64,000 nucleotides of DNA from Burkholderia oklahomensis C6786 (GTDB lineage: Bacteria; Pseudomonadota; Gammaproteobacteria; Burkholderiales; Burkholderiaceae): contig NZ_CP009555.1 of assembly GCF_000959365.1 (NCBI RefSeq), positions 1,488,001 through 1,552,000 on the forward strand, read 5' to 3'. The notes under the pieces are model-generated. The model worked only from the letters and a program-made list of their open reading frames with translations, ran no database searches and was not told the origin of the DNA. A program made the translations under genes and the position numbers. Below are positions 25,071 to 33,426 of this stretch, in pieces (the stretch's first letter is position 1; each line of letters opens with the position of its first letter).

Positions 25071-26030
25071 TTACCGGCGCGCGCGCCAGTCGGAAAAGCG
25101 CGAGCGCATCGCGGCATCGCCGATGTAGGTCGGCGCGATGCTTTCGAGGCTCGCGGGCGTGATCCCGAGCTCGGGTGCGATCGGCCCCGTCATCACGCTC
25201 GGCACCGACAGCGACGCGAGATTGTCGCGCGTGATCAGCGGCTCGCCCGGCAGCATCTCGAACACGCAGGCCTGCAGCCGCGCGAGCGCGTCGGGCAGCC
25301 GGACGATCCGCGCGCTGCGGCCGACGAGCCTGCCCGCGTAGCGCACGAGCTCCTCGAGCCGGTACGTGCGCGGCCCGCCGAGCTCGTAGGTCTTGCCGCG
25401 CGTCGCGTCGCGCGCGCACGCGTTCGCGATCGCCTGCGCGACGTCGCCGACGTAGATCGGCTGCATCAGCGCATCGGGCATCGCGAGCGGCACCACCGGA
25501 AAGATCCGCTGGAGCCGCGCGAACGTGTTGAGGAATGCGTCGCCCGGACCGAACACGATCGACGGCCGGAACACCGTGACGTCGAGCACGCCCGCCGCGG
25601 CCTGCGCGTGCAGCGCGGCCTCGCCGTCGCCTTTCGAGCGCAGGTACATGCTGGGCGCGTGCGGATCGGCGCCGAGTGCGCTCACGTGGAGCACACGCGG
25701 CACGTGCGCTTCGATGCATGCGGCGGCGAGCGCCGCGGGGAGCGCGACGTGCAGCCGCTCGAAGCCTTCGCCGTACGGCGTGCCGCGCCCGCCGTGCAGC
25801 ACGCCGACGAGATTGACGGCCGCATGCGCGCCCGCGACGAAGCGGGCGAGCTCGCGCACGTCGAATGCGGCAAGCTCGACGATCTCGACGGGCAGCATCG
25901 CGAGATGCCGCGCATGCTCGCGGTGCCGCGCCGCGATCCGCACGTGCGCGCCCGCGCCGACGAGCGCGTTGACGAGCCTGCTGCCGATGAAGCCCGTGCC
26001 GCCGAGCACGGCGATGGTCTGGCCCTGCAT
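25071..26030 (-). CDS. NDUFA9-like NAD(P)-dependent epimerase/dehydratase
   Basis: 319 residues of the atypical extended SDR family. A Rossmann start IAVLGGTGFIGSRLVNAL binds NAD(P). There is no classical YxxxK active site; MYLRSKGDGEAAL occupies that position, as in the complex-I NDUFA9/YbjT-like branch. FRPSIVFGPGDAFLNTFA and PIYVGDVAQAI are branch signatures. Predicted soluble; physiological substrate unknown, possibly quinone- or electron-chain-related by analogy. The upstream gap (113 bases) and downstream GST fit a small housekeeping operon ending in cca. Confidence 0.9.
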   Translation of the reverse strand: MQGQTIAVLGGTGFIGSRLVNALVGAGAHVRIAARHREHARHLAMLPVEIVELAAFDVRELARFVAGAHAAVNLVGVLHGGRGTPYGEGFERLHVALPAALAAACIEAHVPRVLHVSALGADPHAPSMYLRSKGDGEAALHAQAAAGVLDVTVFRPSIVFGPGDAFLNTFARLQRIFPVVPLAMPDALMQPIYVGDVAQAIANACARDATRGKTYELGGPRTYRLEELVRYAGRLVGRSARIVRLPDALARLQACVFEMLPGEPLITRDNLASLSVPSVMTGPIAPELGITPASLESIAPTYIGDAAMRSRFSDWRARR

Positions 26031-26143
26031 GATCGTGCCTCACCAAAGCGCGCCGCCGCGCGACGCGCGGCGGCGAAACCCACACGAAACCCCGAATACG
26101 CCCGGAATGCGTGCGTTGCGTTCCGGGACGTTCGCGATGCGCG

Positions 26144-28099
26144 TTACGGCGCGATGAAGCCCAGGCGAGCCTTCAGCGACTGCGGCTTCTTCTCGAAGAG
26201 CGCCGCGTAGTACGTCTCGTTCGACAGCACGTTCTTCACGTATTCGCGCGTCTCGTTGAACGGGATCGTCTCCGCGAAGATCGCGCCCTCGACGGGCCGC
26301 GCGAGCGCCTGCCGCCACTGGGCCGGCCGGCCCGGCCCGGCGTTGTAGCCCGCCGTCGCGAGCACCGCCGAATCGTCGAACTTCTGATAGATGTCGGACA
26401 GATACCAGGTGCCGAGCTGCACGTTCGTGTCGATGTCGTGCATCTGCGCGCGCGTGACCGTGCCGAGGCCGAGCTTCTTCGCGACGAGCTGCGCGGTCGC
26501 CGGCATCAGTTGCATCAGGCCGCCCGCGCCCACCGACGAGCGCGCGTTCGTGATGAAGCGCGACTCCTGGCGGATCAGCCCGTACGCCCATTCGATGTCG
26601 AGCCCGTTGGTCCGCGCGTAGCGTTCGACGATGTCGCGGTACGGCGACGGATAGCGCAGCGAGAAATCGTGCTCGGCCGTCGTGCGGTCGGCGCTGTTGA
26701 CCGTGCGGTCGAGCAGGTCGACGCGCTTGCCGTACTCGGCCGCGGCGAGCAGTTGCCGGTCGGTCATGCCGCGCAGCGGCCAGTTCCATTCGCGATTGCC
26801 TTCGAGCCGCAGATTGAGCGCGTAGAAACGCTGCGCGAGCGCGAAGCCCGGCACCTTGCTCATCGCGTCGATCTCGGCGTCCGTCACCTTCGTGCGCGGC
26901 GGAATCACCGTCTTCTGGCCGAGCTCCTCGCCCGCGAGCTGCCCGTAGAAGTTGAACTGCCCGGCGATCCGCTCGAATTCCTGGTTCGCCTGCAGCGTGT
27001 CGCCGCTCGCCTTCAGCGCGCGGGCGCGCCAGTAGATCCACGTCGTGTCGTCGCGCAGCGGCGCGGGCATCTGCTCGATCGAGCGGCGCACCATCGGCCA
27101 GTCGCCCACGAGGAGCGCCGCGCGCACGCGCCATTCGTACGCGGGATTCGTGAGCGGCGCGTCCATCGACCGCCGGTACCACGACGCCGCCTGCGGCAGG
27201 CGCTTGATCGCCGCCTGATAGCCGATCTCGCCCCAGCCGATCGCCTGCTCGGTCGCCGACAGCGTCGATGCGAGCGACGTGAGCTGCCCCACCGCCGTCT
27301 CCGGATCGTTGCGCGCCATCCGCGTGATCGCGAGGAGCGCGAGCTGCCGCGACGTCGCGTCGGCGCCGACGCCGCGCGCGAGGAAGAGCGGCGGCGCGCT
27401 CGTCGCCTGGTCGAAGCCGACCGGGCGCGGGCCGAGCGCGTCGGCGATCTTGCCGCCGAGCGTCGTGTAGTTCTGCTCGTACGCGAGGCGCACCTGCGCC
27501 CACACGTCGTCGCTCGAGAACTGCTTGTTCGTCGCGAGCGCAGTGATGAGATCGACGCACGCGTCGCCGTACACCTTCGGCTCGACGAGCAGCTCGCGCG
27601 CCATGTCCGCGACGTTCTCGCCGCGCGCCGCGCGCGATTCGAGCGAATAGCATTTGACCTGCGTGTCGTCGTCGAGCACGAAGCGCTTGTACTGCTCGTC
27701 GAAGCTGCGCCAGTCGTGGCGCGCGCCGAGCACGAGCAGGTAGTCGTTGCGCATCCGGTCGGCGATCGCCTGGCCGTCGTAGCGCGACAGGAACGACAGC
27801 ACCGGCGCGTCGGGCGCGTCGAGCCGCGCGTGGCCCGACGAATCGAACAGCTGCGGCTTGATCTGGAAGTATTCGAGATACGACGGCGCAGGATAATTCG
27901 GGATCGTCGACGCGAGTTGCGCGGCGCGCACCGGATCGTTCCTGCGCGCGGCTTCGCGCAGCTGGACGAAGACCTGGTCGTCGTTCGACGACATGTCGTC
28001 GGCGGTCTGCGCGGCGCAGGCTGCCGTCCCCGCGGCCAGCACGGCCGCGACGAGGGACGCCGCAACCGCGCGATATACTCGGAAAAGGCTGGTTGACAT
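26144..28099 (-). CDS. slt: Soluble lytic murein transglycosylase (Slt70-like)
   Basis: 651 residues. Signal peptide: MSTSLFRVYRAVAAS, then VLAAGTAACAAQ. The long alpha-superhelical U-domain spans about residues 40-480 and the catalytic SLT domain about 490-620, with Glu512 in GLIRQESRF, then SSVGAGGLMQLMPATA and AGYNAGPGRPAQW. It cleaves peptidoglycan strands in the periplasm to 1,6-anhydro-muropeptides. Only 21 bases separate its start from that of the divergent cyclo-ligase gene; a TATGCT box (28135-28130, minus) lies inside that gene's first codons. Confidence 0.95.
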   Translation of the reverse strand: MSTSLFRVYRAVAASLVAAVLAAGTAACAAQTADDMSSNDDQVFVQLREAARRNDPVRAAQLASTIPNYPAPSYLEYFQIKPQLFDSSGHARLDAPDAPVLSFLSRYDGQAIADRMRNDYLLVLGARHDWRSFDEQYKRFVLDDDTQVKCYSLESRAARGENVADMARELLVEPKVYGDACVDLITALATNKQFSSDDVWAQVRLAYEQNYTTLGGKIADALGPRPVGFDQATSAPPLFLARGVGADATSRQLALLAITRMARNDPETAVGQLTSLASTLSATEQAIGWGEIGYQAAIKRLPQAASWYRRSMDAPLTNPAYEWRVRAALLVGDWPMVRRSIEQMPAPLRDDTTWIYWRARALKASGDTLQANQEFERIAGQFNFYGQLAGEELGQKTVIPPRTKVTDAEIDAMSKVPGFALAQRFYALNLRLEGNREWNWPLRGMTDRQLLAAAEYGKRVDLLDRTVNSADRTTAEHDFSLRYPSPYRDIVERYARTNGLDIEWAYGLIRQESRFITNARSSVGAGGLMQLMPATAQLVAKKLGLGTVTRAQMHDIDTNVQLGTWYLSDIYQKFDDSAVLATAGYNAGPGRPAQWRQALARPVEGAIFAETIPFNETREYVKNVLSNETYYAALFEKKPQSLKARLGFIAP

Positions 28100-28120
28100 C
28101 GTTGTGAACGGAGCACTCTA

Positions 28121-28717
28121 GTGAGCGAAAGCATAGCACGCGCCCCGGCGCCGAATCCGAAGCAAACGCTGCGCGAAACGCTTGCGCAGCGCCGCCTCGA
28201 CGCGAATCGCTCGCCGCTCGCGCACGACGCGCTCGCGCGGCGCGTGCTCGCGATCCTCGCGGACTGCGCGCCGCGCACGGTCGGCTTCTACTGGCCGCTG
28301 CCGGGCGAATTCGACGCGCGCGACACGATCGCGTCGTGGCTCGCGGAAGACGCAAGCCGGCAGGCGGCGCTGCCCGTGATCGGCCAGCCGCGCACGCCGC
28401 TCGATTTCCATGCATGGACGCCGGACGCGCCGATGCGCGAAGGCCGCCACCGGATTCAGGAGCCCGCGGCGGGCGCGCGGCTCGTGCCGGACCTGCTGCT
28501 GATCCCGTGCGTCGGCTTCGATCACGGCTGCTTCCGGCTCGGCTACGGCGGCGGCTACTACGACCGCACGCTCGCCGCGTGGCCCGGCGCCGCGCGGCCC
28601 GCGACGGTCGGCGTCGCGTACGACGCGTGCGGCGTGCACGCGCTGCCGCGCGAAGCGCACGATCTGCCGCTCGACTGGATCGTCACCGAGACGCAGACCC
28701 ACCGGTCGGACGGCTGA
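28121..28717 (+). CDS. 5-formyltetrahydrofolate cyclo-ligase
   Basis: 198 residues from a GTG preceded by GGAG. It catalyses ATP-dependent conversion of 5-formyl-THF to 5,10-methenyl-THF in the cytosol. Family landmarks: TLRETLAQRRLDAN near the N-terminus, VGFYWPLPGEFD, ALPVIGQPRTPLDFHAW, and the C-terminal nucleotide/folate motif VGFDHGCFRLGYGGGYYDRTL. Divergent from slt with a 21-base gap. A TATACT box at 28074-28079 is its likely -10 element and lies inside the slt signal-peptide codons. A GC heptamer array follows the gene. Confidence 0.95.
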   Translation: MSESIARAPAPNPKQTLRETLAQRRLDANRSPLAHDALARRVLAILADCAPRTVGFYWPLPGEFDARDTIASWLAEDASRQAALPVIGQPRTPLDFHAWTPDAPMREGRHRIQEPAAGARLVPDLLLIPCVGFDHGCFRLGYGGGYYDRTLAAWPGAARPATVGVAYDACGVHALPREAHDLPLDWIVTETQTHRSDG

Positions 28718-28773
28718 CGCGCGAGCGGCGCTCCCGAAGCCGCTCGCGACTCGGCGCGACTCGGCGCGACGAC

Positions 28774-28836
28774 GGCGGGCGGCGGGCGGCGGGCGGCGGG
28801 CGGCGGGCGGCGGGCGGCGCGCGGCGCGCGGCGCGC
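28774..28836. repeat. Heptamer tandem array (six GGCGGGC, three GGCGCGC)
   Basis: Nine contiguous 7-base units: GGCGGGC six times (28774-28815), then GGCGCGC three times (28816-28836). It lies in the spacer between the cyclo-ligase stop and the convergent regulator. Seven-base units are prone to slippage, so length polymorphism between strains is likely. No gene is affected. Confidence 0.9.
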
Positions 28837-28953
28837 GGTGGGCCTCCGTCAAACGATCGCGGGCGAAAGAACGCACCAACGCACCAACGCGCCGCGCAAT
28901 CGCCCTCGGACCGCGAAGCCCGGCGAGCCCGCGCCCCCGTGGGCCCGTTCCGC

Positions 28954-29466
28954 CTACAGCGACGCCGCCGCGCGCGCCGCGGTGTCGTACAGCCCCGACG
29001 CGTGGCGCAGCAACTGCGCGGCGTCGCCGATCTGCTCGTTCGTGAGCCCGCTGTCCTTCAGGGTCTCGATCAGACAGCGCTCGCGCACGTCGCGATACTT
29101 GAGGCAGAGCGCGCGGCCCGCGTCGGTCGCGTCAAAGAACACTTCCTTGCCTGTCTTTTCGCTTTTTACGTACCCTCTAGCTACCAGCTTCTTGAGTGCA
29201 TACGTCGCGACGTGCGTGTCCTCGATGTTGAGCACGAAGCAAATGTCGGCGAGCTTCTTCTTGCGGTCCCGATGGCTCACGTGGTGCAGCAGCGACACTT
29301 CGACCGCCGTCATGTCCTTCGCCCCTGCGGCCGCCATGCACCTGACCATCCACCGATTGAACGCATTTCCCGCCATGATGAGCGCATATTCGAGCTCGGA
29401 CAGCTCCGCGCTTGTCTCGGAAACGAGATGTTCGGACGATACGATCTTGGTCGGATGACGCTGCAT
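28954..29466 (-). CDS. MarR-like winged-helix transcriptional regulator
   Basis: 170 residues. The helical N-terminus (ELEYALIMAGNAFNRWMV) is followed by a wHTH (DMTAVEVSLLHHVSHRDR, then KLADICFVLNIEDTHVATYALKKLVARGYV) with wing residues KSEKTGKEVFFDATDAGRAL. The C-terminal helices (DVRERCLIETLKDSGL) probably dimerise. Branch: winged-helix DNA-binding, MarR superfamily. It is divergent from pxpB, and the shared 149-base spacer contains two inverted repeats, so it is the likely local regulator of the 5-oxoproline genes and of itself. Confidence 0.88.
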   Translation of the reverse strand: MQRHPTKIVSSEHLVSETSAELSELEYALIMAGNAFNRWMVRCMAAAGAKDMTAVEVSLLHHVSHRDRKKKLADICFVLNIEDTHVATYALKKLVARGYVKSEKTGKEVFFDATDAGRALCLKYRDVRERCLIETLKDSGLTNEQIGDAAQLLRHASGLYDTAARAAASL

Positions 29467-29615
29467 GGCGAATCGGCGGACGTGAGTCGAGGGTGCGCGA
29501 AAGTGTACGCCAAGATCGTTTGCGCGGCGTCCGCCAGATATTTTTGACGATAAGTTATCGACATTTTATTGATAATGTATTCTCCATCCGGCCTAACGTC
29601 GCTTGCCTGCCATCG
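29467..29615. promoter_or_regulatory. Divergent regulator/pxpB promoter with palindromes
   Basis: The AT-rich core contains a perfect palindrome CGATAA-G-TTATCG (29548-29560) immediately followed by ACATT-N8-AATGT (29561-29578). TTGACG (29544-29549) could serve as a -35 box for pxpB overlapping the palindrome. The layout suits a MarR-type dimer repressing in both directions. Confidence 0.55.
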
Positions 29616-30272
29616 ATGACCACTCCACGCATCTACCCGCTTGGCGATACCGCCCTCGTCTGCGAGGCGCCTCCTCCCGCGACGCTCGAATGCCAGCGCC
29701 GCGTGTGGGCGGTCGCGAGCGCGGCGGCGGGCTGGCCGCACGTCGTCGACATCGTGCCCGGGATGAATAATCTGACAATCGTGTTCGACCCGCTCGAAAC
29801 GACGGCCGACGCGCTCGCGCCGCTGATGAAGACCGCGTGGCGCGACGCCGACGACGTCGCCGAAAGCGCCCGCGAGGTCGAGATCCCCGTCGAGTACGGC
29901 GGCGCGTTCGGTCCCGATCTCGACGCGGTCGCGAAGCACACGGGGCTCACGCGCGACGAAGTCGTGCGGCGCCATTCGAGCGGCACCTACATCGTGTTCT
30001 TCCTCGGCTTCCAGCCGGGCTTCACGTACATGGGCGGCCTCGACGGCTCGCTGCACACGCCGCGCCGCGCCGCGCCGCGGCTGGAAGTGCCGGCCGGCTC
30101 GGTCGGCATCGGCGGCGAGCAGACGGGCATCTATCCGGCCGCCGCGCCGGGCGGCTGGCAGTTGATCGGCCGCACGCCGCTCGCCCTCTTCGATCCCGCG
30201 CGCACGCCGCCGACGCTCCTGCAGCCGGGCGACCGCGTGCGCTTCACCGTCGCAGGGGTGCATACCGGATGA
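29616..30272 (+). CDS. pxpB: PxpB, 5-oxoprolinase subunit B (KipI family)
   Basis: 218 residues from the ATG at MTTPRIYPLGDTALVCE; upstream in-frame codons are discarded because the family begins here. KipI/PxpB hallmarks: PLGDTAL, VDIVPGMNNLTIVFDP, RHSSGTYIVFFLGFQPGFTYM, and GSVGIGGEQTGIYPAAAPGGWQLIGRT. With PxpC and PxpA it forms the ATP-dependent prokaryotic 5-oxoprolinase, which opens 5-oxoproline to glutamate. Its stop overlaps the pxpC start by 4 bases. Confidence 0.95.
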   Translation: MTTPRIYPLGDTALVCEAPPPATLECQRRVWAVASAAAGWPHVVDIVPGMNNLTIVFDPLETTADALAPLMKTAWRDADDVAESAREVEIPVEYGGAFGPDLDAVAKHTGLTRDEVVRRHSSGTYIVFFLGFQPGFTYMGGLDGSLHTPRRAAPRLEVPAGSVGIGGEQTGIYPAAAPGGWQLIGRTPLALFDPARTPPTLLQPGDRVRFTVAGVHTG

Positions 30273-31348
30273 CTTCACGCCAAGCCACGGGCGGCATCGA
30301 AGTGCTGCGCGCCGGCCCTCTTTCGACGATCCAGGATCTCGGACGCCGCGGCTATCGCCATCTCGGCGTCGCGCAGAGCGGCGCGCTCGACTCGCTCGCG
30401 CTCGAAGTCGGCAATCGCCTCGTCGGCAACCGGCCCGACGCCGCCGCGATCGAAATCACGCTCGGCCCCGCGTCGTTCCGCTTCCCGCGCGCGACGCGCA
30501 TCGCGATCACCGGCACCGAGTTCGGCGCGACGCTCGACGGCGCGCCGATCTACTCGTGGTGGAGCATGCCCGTCGCGGCCGGCCAGACGCTCACGCTGCC
30601 CGTCGCGAAACGCGGGATGCGCGGCTATCTGTGCATCGCGGGCGGCATCGACGTGCTGCCGATGCTCGGCTCGCGCAGCACCGATCTCGCGTCGCGCTTC
30701 GGCGGCCTCGGCGGCCGCGTGCTGCGCGACGGCGACCGTCTGCCCGTCGGCACGCCGCCTGCCGGCGCGCCCGCGTGCGTCGGACCCGACGCGCCCGAGT
30801 TCGGCGTGAAGGCGCCCGCGTGGTGCGCGTTCGCGCGCGTCGACGAGCAGCCGCGCCGCCACAAGCACACGCACGCCGCCTGGGCGATGCCCGTGCGCGT
30901 ACTGCCCGGTCCGCAGTACGCGAGCTTCACGCCGGCGTCGCAGCAGACGCTCTGGGACGAGGAATGGGTCGTCACGCCGAACAGCAACCGGATGGGCTAC
31001 CGGCTTTCGGGCGCGAAGCTCGAGCGCGCCGAACCGGGCGACATGCTGTCGCACGCGGTGCTGCCGGGCACGATCCAGGTGCCGGGCAACGGCCAGCCGA
31101 TCGTGCTGATGAACGACGCGCAGACGACGGGCGGCTATCCGCGGATCGGCGCGGTGATCCGCGCGGACCTCTGGAAGCTTGCGCAGGCGCGCCTGAACCT
31201 GCCGATCCGCTTCATCCGCGTGACCGCGGCGGCCGCGCGCGACGCGCTCGCCGCCGAGCGCGCGTACCTGCGGCAGATCGACATCGCGATCGAGATGCGC
31301 GAGGAGGCGCTGCAGCGTGCGCTCGCCGCGCGCGGAGTGGCGGCATGA
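30269..31348 (+). CDS. pxpC: PxpC, 5-oxoprolinase subunit C (KipA family)
   Basis: 359 residues. The cyclophilin-like KipA/urea-amidolyase-type domain starts with IEVLRAGPLSTIQDLGRRGYRHLGV and includes YLCIAGGIDVLPMLGSRST, VRVLPGPQYASF, then NSNRMGYRLSG and GQPIVLMNDAQTTGGYPRIG. Subunit of the PxpABC complex. It is ATGA-coupled to pxpB, as expected for stoichiometric subunits; the next gene, pxpA, starts 55 bases later. Confidence 0.95.
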   Translation: MTSRQATGGIEVLRAGPLSTIQDLGRRGYRHLGVAQSGALDSLALEVGNRLVGNRPDAAAIEITLGPASFRFPRATRIAITGTEFGATLDGAPIYSWWSMPVAAGQTLTLPVAKRGMRGYLCIAGGIDVLPMLGSRSTDLASRFGGLGGRVLRDGDRLPVGTPPAGAPACVGPDAPEFGVKAPAWCAFARVDEQPRRHKHTHAAWAMPVRVLPGPQYASFTPASQQTLWDEEWVVTPNSNRMGYRLSGAKLERAEPGDMLSHAVLPGTIQVPGNGQPIVLMNDAQTTGGYPRIGAVIRADLWKLAQARLNLPIRFIRVTAAAARDALAAERAYLRQIDIAIEMREEALQRALAARGVAA

Positions 31349-31403
31349 TTGAAGGGCCGGGTGCAGTTGCGCGGCCGGTCGCGAACGTTTGGGCAGAAAC
31401 ATC

Positions 31404-32168
31404 ATGGAAATCGATTTGAACGCCGACCTCGGCGAAGGGTGCGGCTCGGACGAGGCGCTTCTCGACCTCGTCACGTCGGCGAACATCGCGTGCGGCTGGC
31501 ACGCGGGCGGCGCCCAGGCGATGCGCGACTGCGTGCGCTGGGCGGTGAAGAAGGGCGTGTCGATCGGCGCGCATCCGAGCTTTCACGATCCGGAAAACTT
31601 CGGCCGCAAGGAAATGGACCTGCCTGCAGGCGAGATCTACGCGGGCGTGCTGTATCAACTGGGCGCGCTGTCTGCGATCGCACTGGCGGAAGGCGGGCGC
31701 ATCGTGCACGTGAAGCCGCACGGCGCACTGTACAACCAGGCCGCGCGCGATCCCGAGATCGCCGACGCGGTCGTCTCCGCGATCCACGATTTCGATCCGT
31801 CGCTCACGGTGTTCGGTCTCGCGAAGAGCGGCTTCGTCGACGCCGCGCGTCACGCGGGGCTCGCCGCCGTCGAGGAAGTGTTCGCCGACCGCGGCTATCG
31901 CGCGGACGGCTCGCTCGTGCCGCGCAGCCAGCCGGGCGCGCTCGTCGACGACGAGGACGAGATGCTCGCGCGCACGCTCGAAATGGTCCGCGGCCAGCGC
32001 GTGCGCGCGGTCACGGGCGAATGGGTGCCCCTCAACGCACAGACGGTCTGCCTGCACGGCGACGGGCCGCACGCGCTCGCGTTCGCCAAACGGATCCGCG
32101 CGGCGCTCGAAGCCGCCGGCATCGACGTGCAAGCGCCCGGCGCGGTGCACGCGAGGGAACGCGCGTAA
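31404..32168 (+). CDS. pxpA: PxpA, 5-oxoprolinase subunit A (LamB/YcsF family)
   Basis: 254 residues from [14 protein letters not shown]; an ATG five codons upstream is possible, but the family starts here. YcsF-fold features: [47 protein letters not shown] and the C-terminal [17 protein letters not shown]. It supplies the third component of 5-oxoprolinase, with a barrel fold related to polysaccharide deacetylases. Followed, after a 514-base spacer, by two membrane proteins that are probably the cognate importer. Confidence 0.95.
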   Translation: MEIDLNADLGEGCGSDEALLDLVTSANIACGWHAGGAQAMRDCVRWAVKKGVSIGAHPSFHDPENFGRKEMDLPAGEIYAGVLYQLGALSAIALAEGGRIVHVKPHGALYNQAARDPEIADAVVSAIHDFDPSLTVFGLAKSGFVDAARHAGLAAVEEVFADRGYRADGSLVPRSQPGALVDDEDEMLARTLEMVRGQRVRAVTGEWVPLNAQTVCLHGDGPHALAFAKRIRAALEAAGIDVQAPGAVHARERA

Positions 32169-32682
32169 GGACCGGACGCGCAGCCGGCGGCGCTCGTAGA
32201 CGCAGCGACCCGGCCTGGCGCGAGCGGCTTGCCGACGCCGCGCGCGCGTGCGCATTGCGCCACGCGCGACATGCCGGGTCGTCCGGGCGGCGGCAGCGCC
32301 AACGCGCGCCGCGCGCCCGGCTTGCGCGTGCGACCGCCCGGCCGGCCCGCGCGGCGCGCGATGGACGGCCACGAAGCATGAGAACCGCCCGGCGCGCGCC
32401 ACGCGCCGGGCACACATTACGCCTTGCATGCGGCGGGCCACGCCCGCCGCACGAACGATTCGCCGACGCGGCGAAGGCCGGCGCGCGCCCACGCTCGCGC
32501 GCGACAGCCTTCGCCGCCGCCTGGATCGGGCGGGCGCGCGCAACCAGCGGCGCGCCCGCCCCGCAGTCCCGAGCGGCCGTCAGAGCCGCGAAGGCCCATC
32601 GGCGCGACGGCCGCGCGCCGATCGCAAGCCGCCGCGCGCCGCCCGAAGACGGCGCGCGTCAACCCATGTCAGGAGAATGTTC
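32169..32682. other. Spacer between pxpA and the DUF969/DUF979 genes
   Basis: 514 very GC-rich bases with open frames on all sides but no credible gene. It contains a perfect stem-loop at 32388-32410 (CCCGGCGCG / CGCGCCGGG, 5-base loop) without a T-run. The last 12 bases carry AGGAG, the ribosome-binding site of the next gene. The spacing leaves open whether the two membrane genes are co-transcribed with pxpBCA. Confidence 0.5.
32388..32410. other. Perfect 9-bp GC stem-loop
   Basis: CCCGGCGCG (32388-32396), loop CGCCA, CGCGCCGGG (32402-32410). No U-run follows, so it is not a standard intrinsic terminator. It may pause transcription or protect the upstream pxpBCA message from 3' decay. Confidence 0.55.
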
Positions 32683-33426
32683 ATGCAAGGCACCGTAAGT
32701 CTATGGCCGCTGATTGGCGTCGCCGTGATCATCGCCGGCTTCGCGCTGCGCTTCAATCCGATGCTGATCGTCGCGACCGCGGCGATCGCGACGGCCGCGA
32801 GCGCGCACTTCCCGCCCGAGCGGATCCTCGCCGCGATCGGCACGGGCTTCCTCAAGACCCGCAACATCCCGCTCATCATCCTGCTGCCGCTCGCCGTGAT
32901 CGGCCTCCTCGAACGGCACGGGCTGCGCGAGCGCGCGCAGGCATGGATCGCAAACATCAAGGCCGCGACGGCGGGACGCCTCCTCATCATCTACCTGCTC
33001 GTGCGCGAGCTGACGGCGGCCGTCGGCCTGACGGGCCTGGGCGGCCATCCGCAGATGGTGCGGCCGCTGATCGCGCCGATGGCCGAAGGCGCGGCCGAGA
33101 ACCGCTTCGGTCCGCTGCCCGACGCGATCCGCCACCGGCTGCGCGCGTATGCGGCCGCGACCGACAACGTCGGCCTCTTCTTCGGCGAGGACATCTTCGT
33201 CGCATTCGGCGCGATCGTGCTGATGGTGACGTTCCTGAAGGAGGCGGGCATCGTCGTCGAACCGATGCACGTCGCGCTCTGGGGCATTCCGACCGCCCTG
33301 TCCGCGTTCCTGATCCACGGCTTCCGGCTGTGGCTCCTCGATCGCAGGCTCGAACGCGAGTTGCGAGCGCTGACCGCTCCGCGCGCCGCGAATGCCGCCG
33401 CCGCCGACCAGGGAGGCCGCGCATGA
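32683..33426 (+). CDS. DUF969 membrane protein, probable 5-oxoproline transport subunit
   Basis: 247 residues. The second ATG of two is chosen because AGGAG then sits 7 bases away; the first (32677) would be only 1 base away. Five or six predicted membrane spans (LWPLIGVAVIIAGFALRF, IPLIILLPLAVIGLL, LLIIYLLVRELTAAVGL and others). DUF969 proteins typically occur with DUF979 and PxpA, and a transport role is inferred from that association. Overlaps the DUF979 gene by 4 bases (ATGA). Confidence 0.88.
   Translation: MQGTVSLWPLIGVAVIIAGFALRFNPMLIVATAAIATAASAHFPPERILAAIGTGFLKTRNIPLIILLPLAVIGLLERHGLRERAQAWIANIKAATAGRLLIIYLLVRELTAAVGLTGLGGHPQMVRPLIAPMAEGAAENRFGPLPDAIRHRLRAYAAATDNVGLFFGEDIFVAFGAIVLMVTFLKEAGIVVEPMHVALWGIPTALSAFLIHGFRLWLLDRRLERELRALTAPRAANAAAADQGGRA

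Noticed and set aside
26040..28415. Alternative minus-strand frame spanning slt
   Set aside because: Different frame from the recognisable Slt protein; only Arg/Ala shadow sequence.
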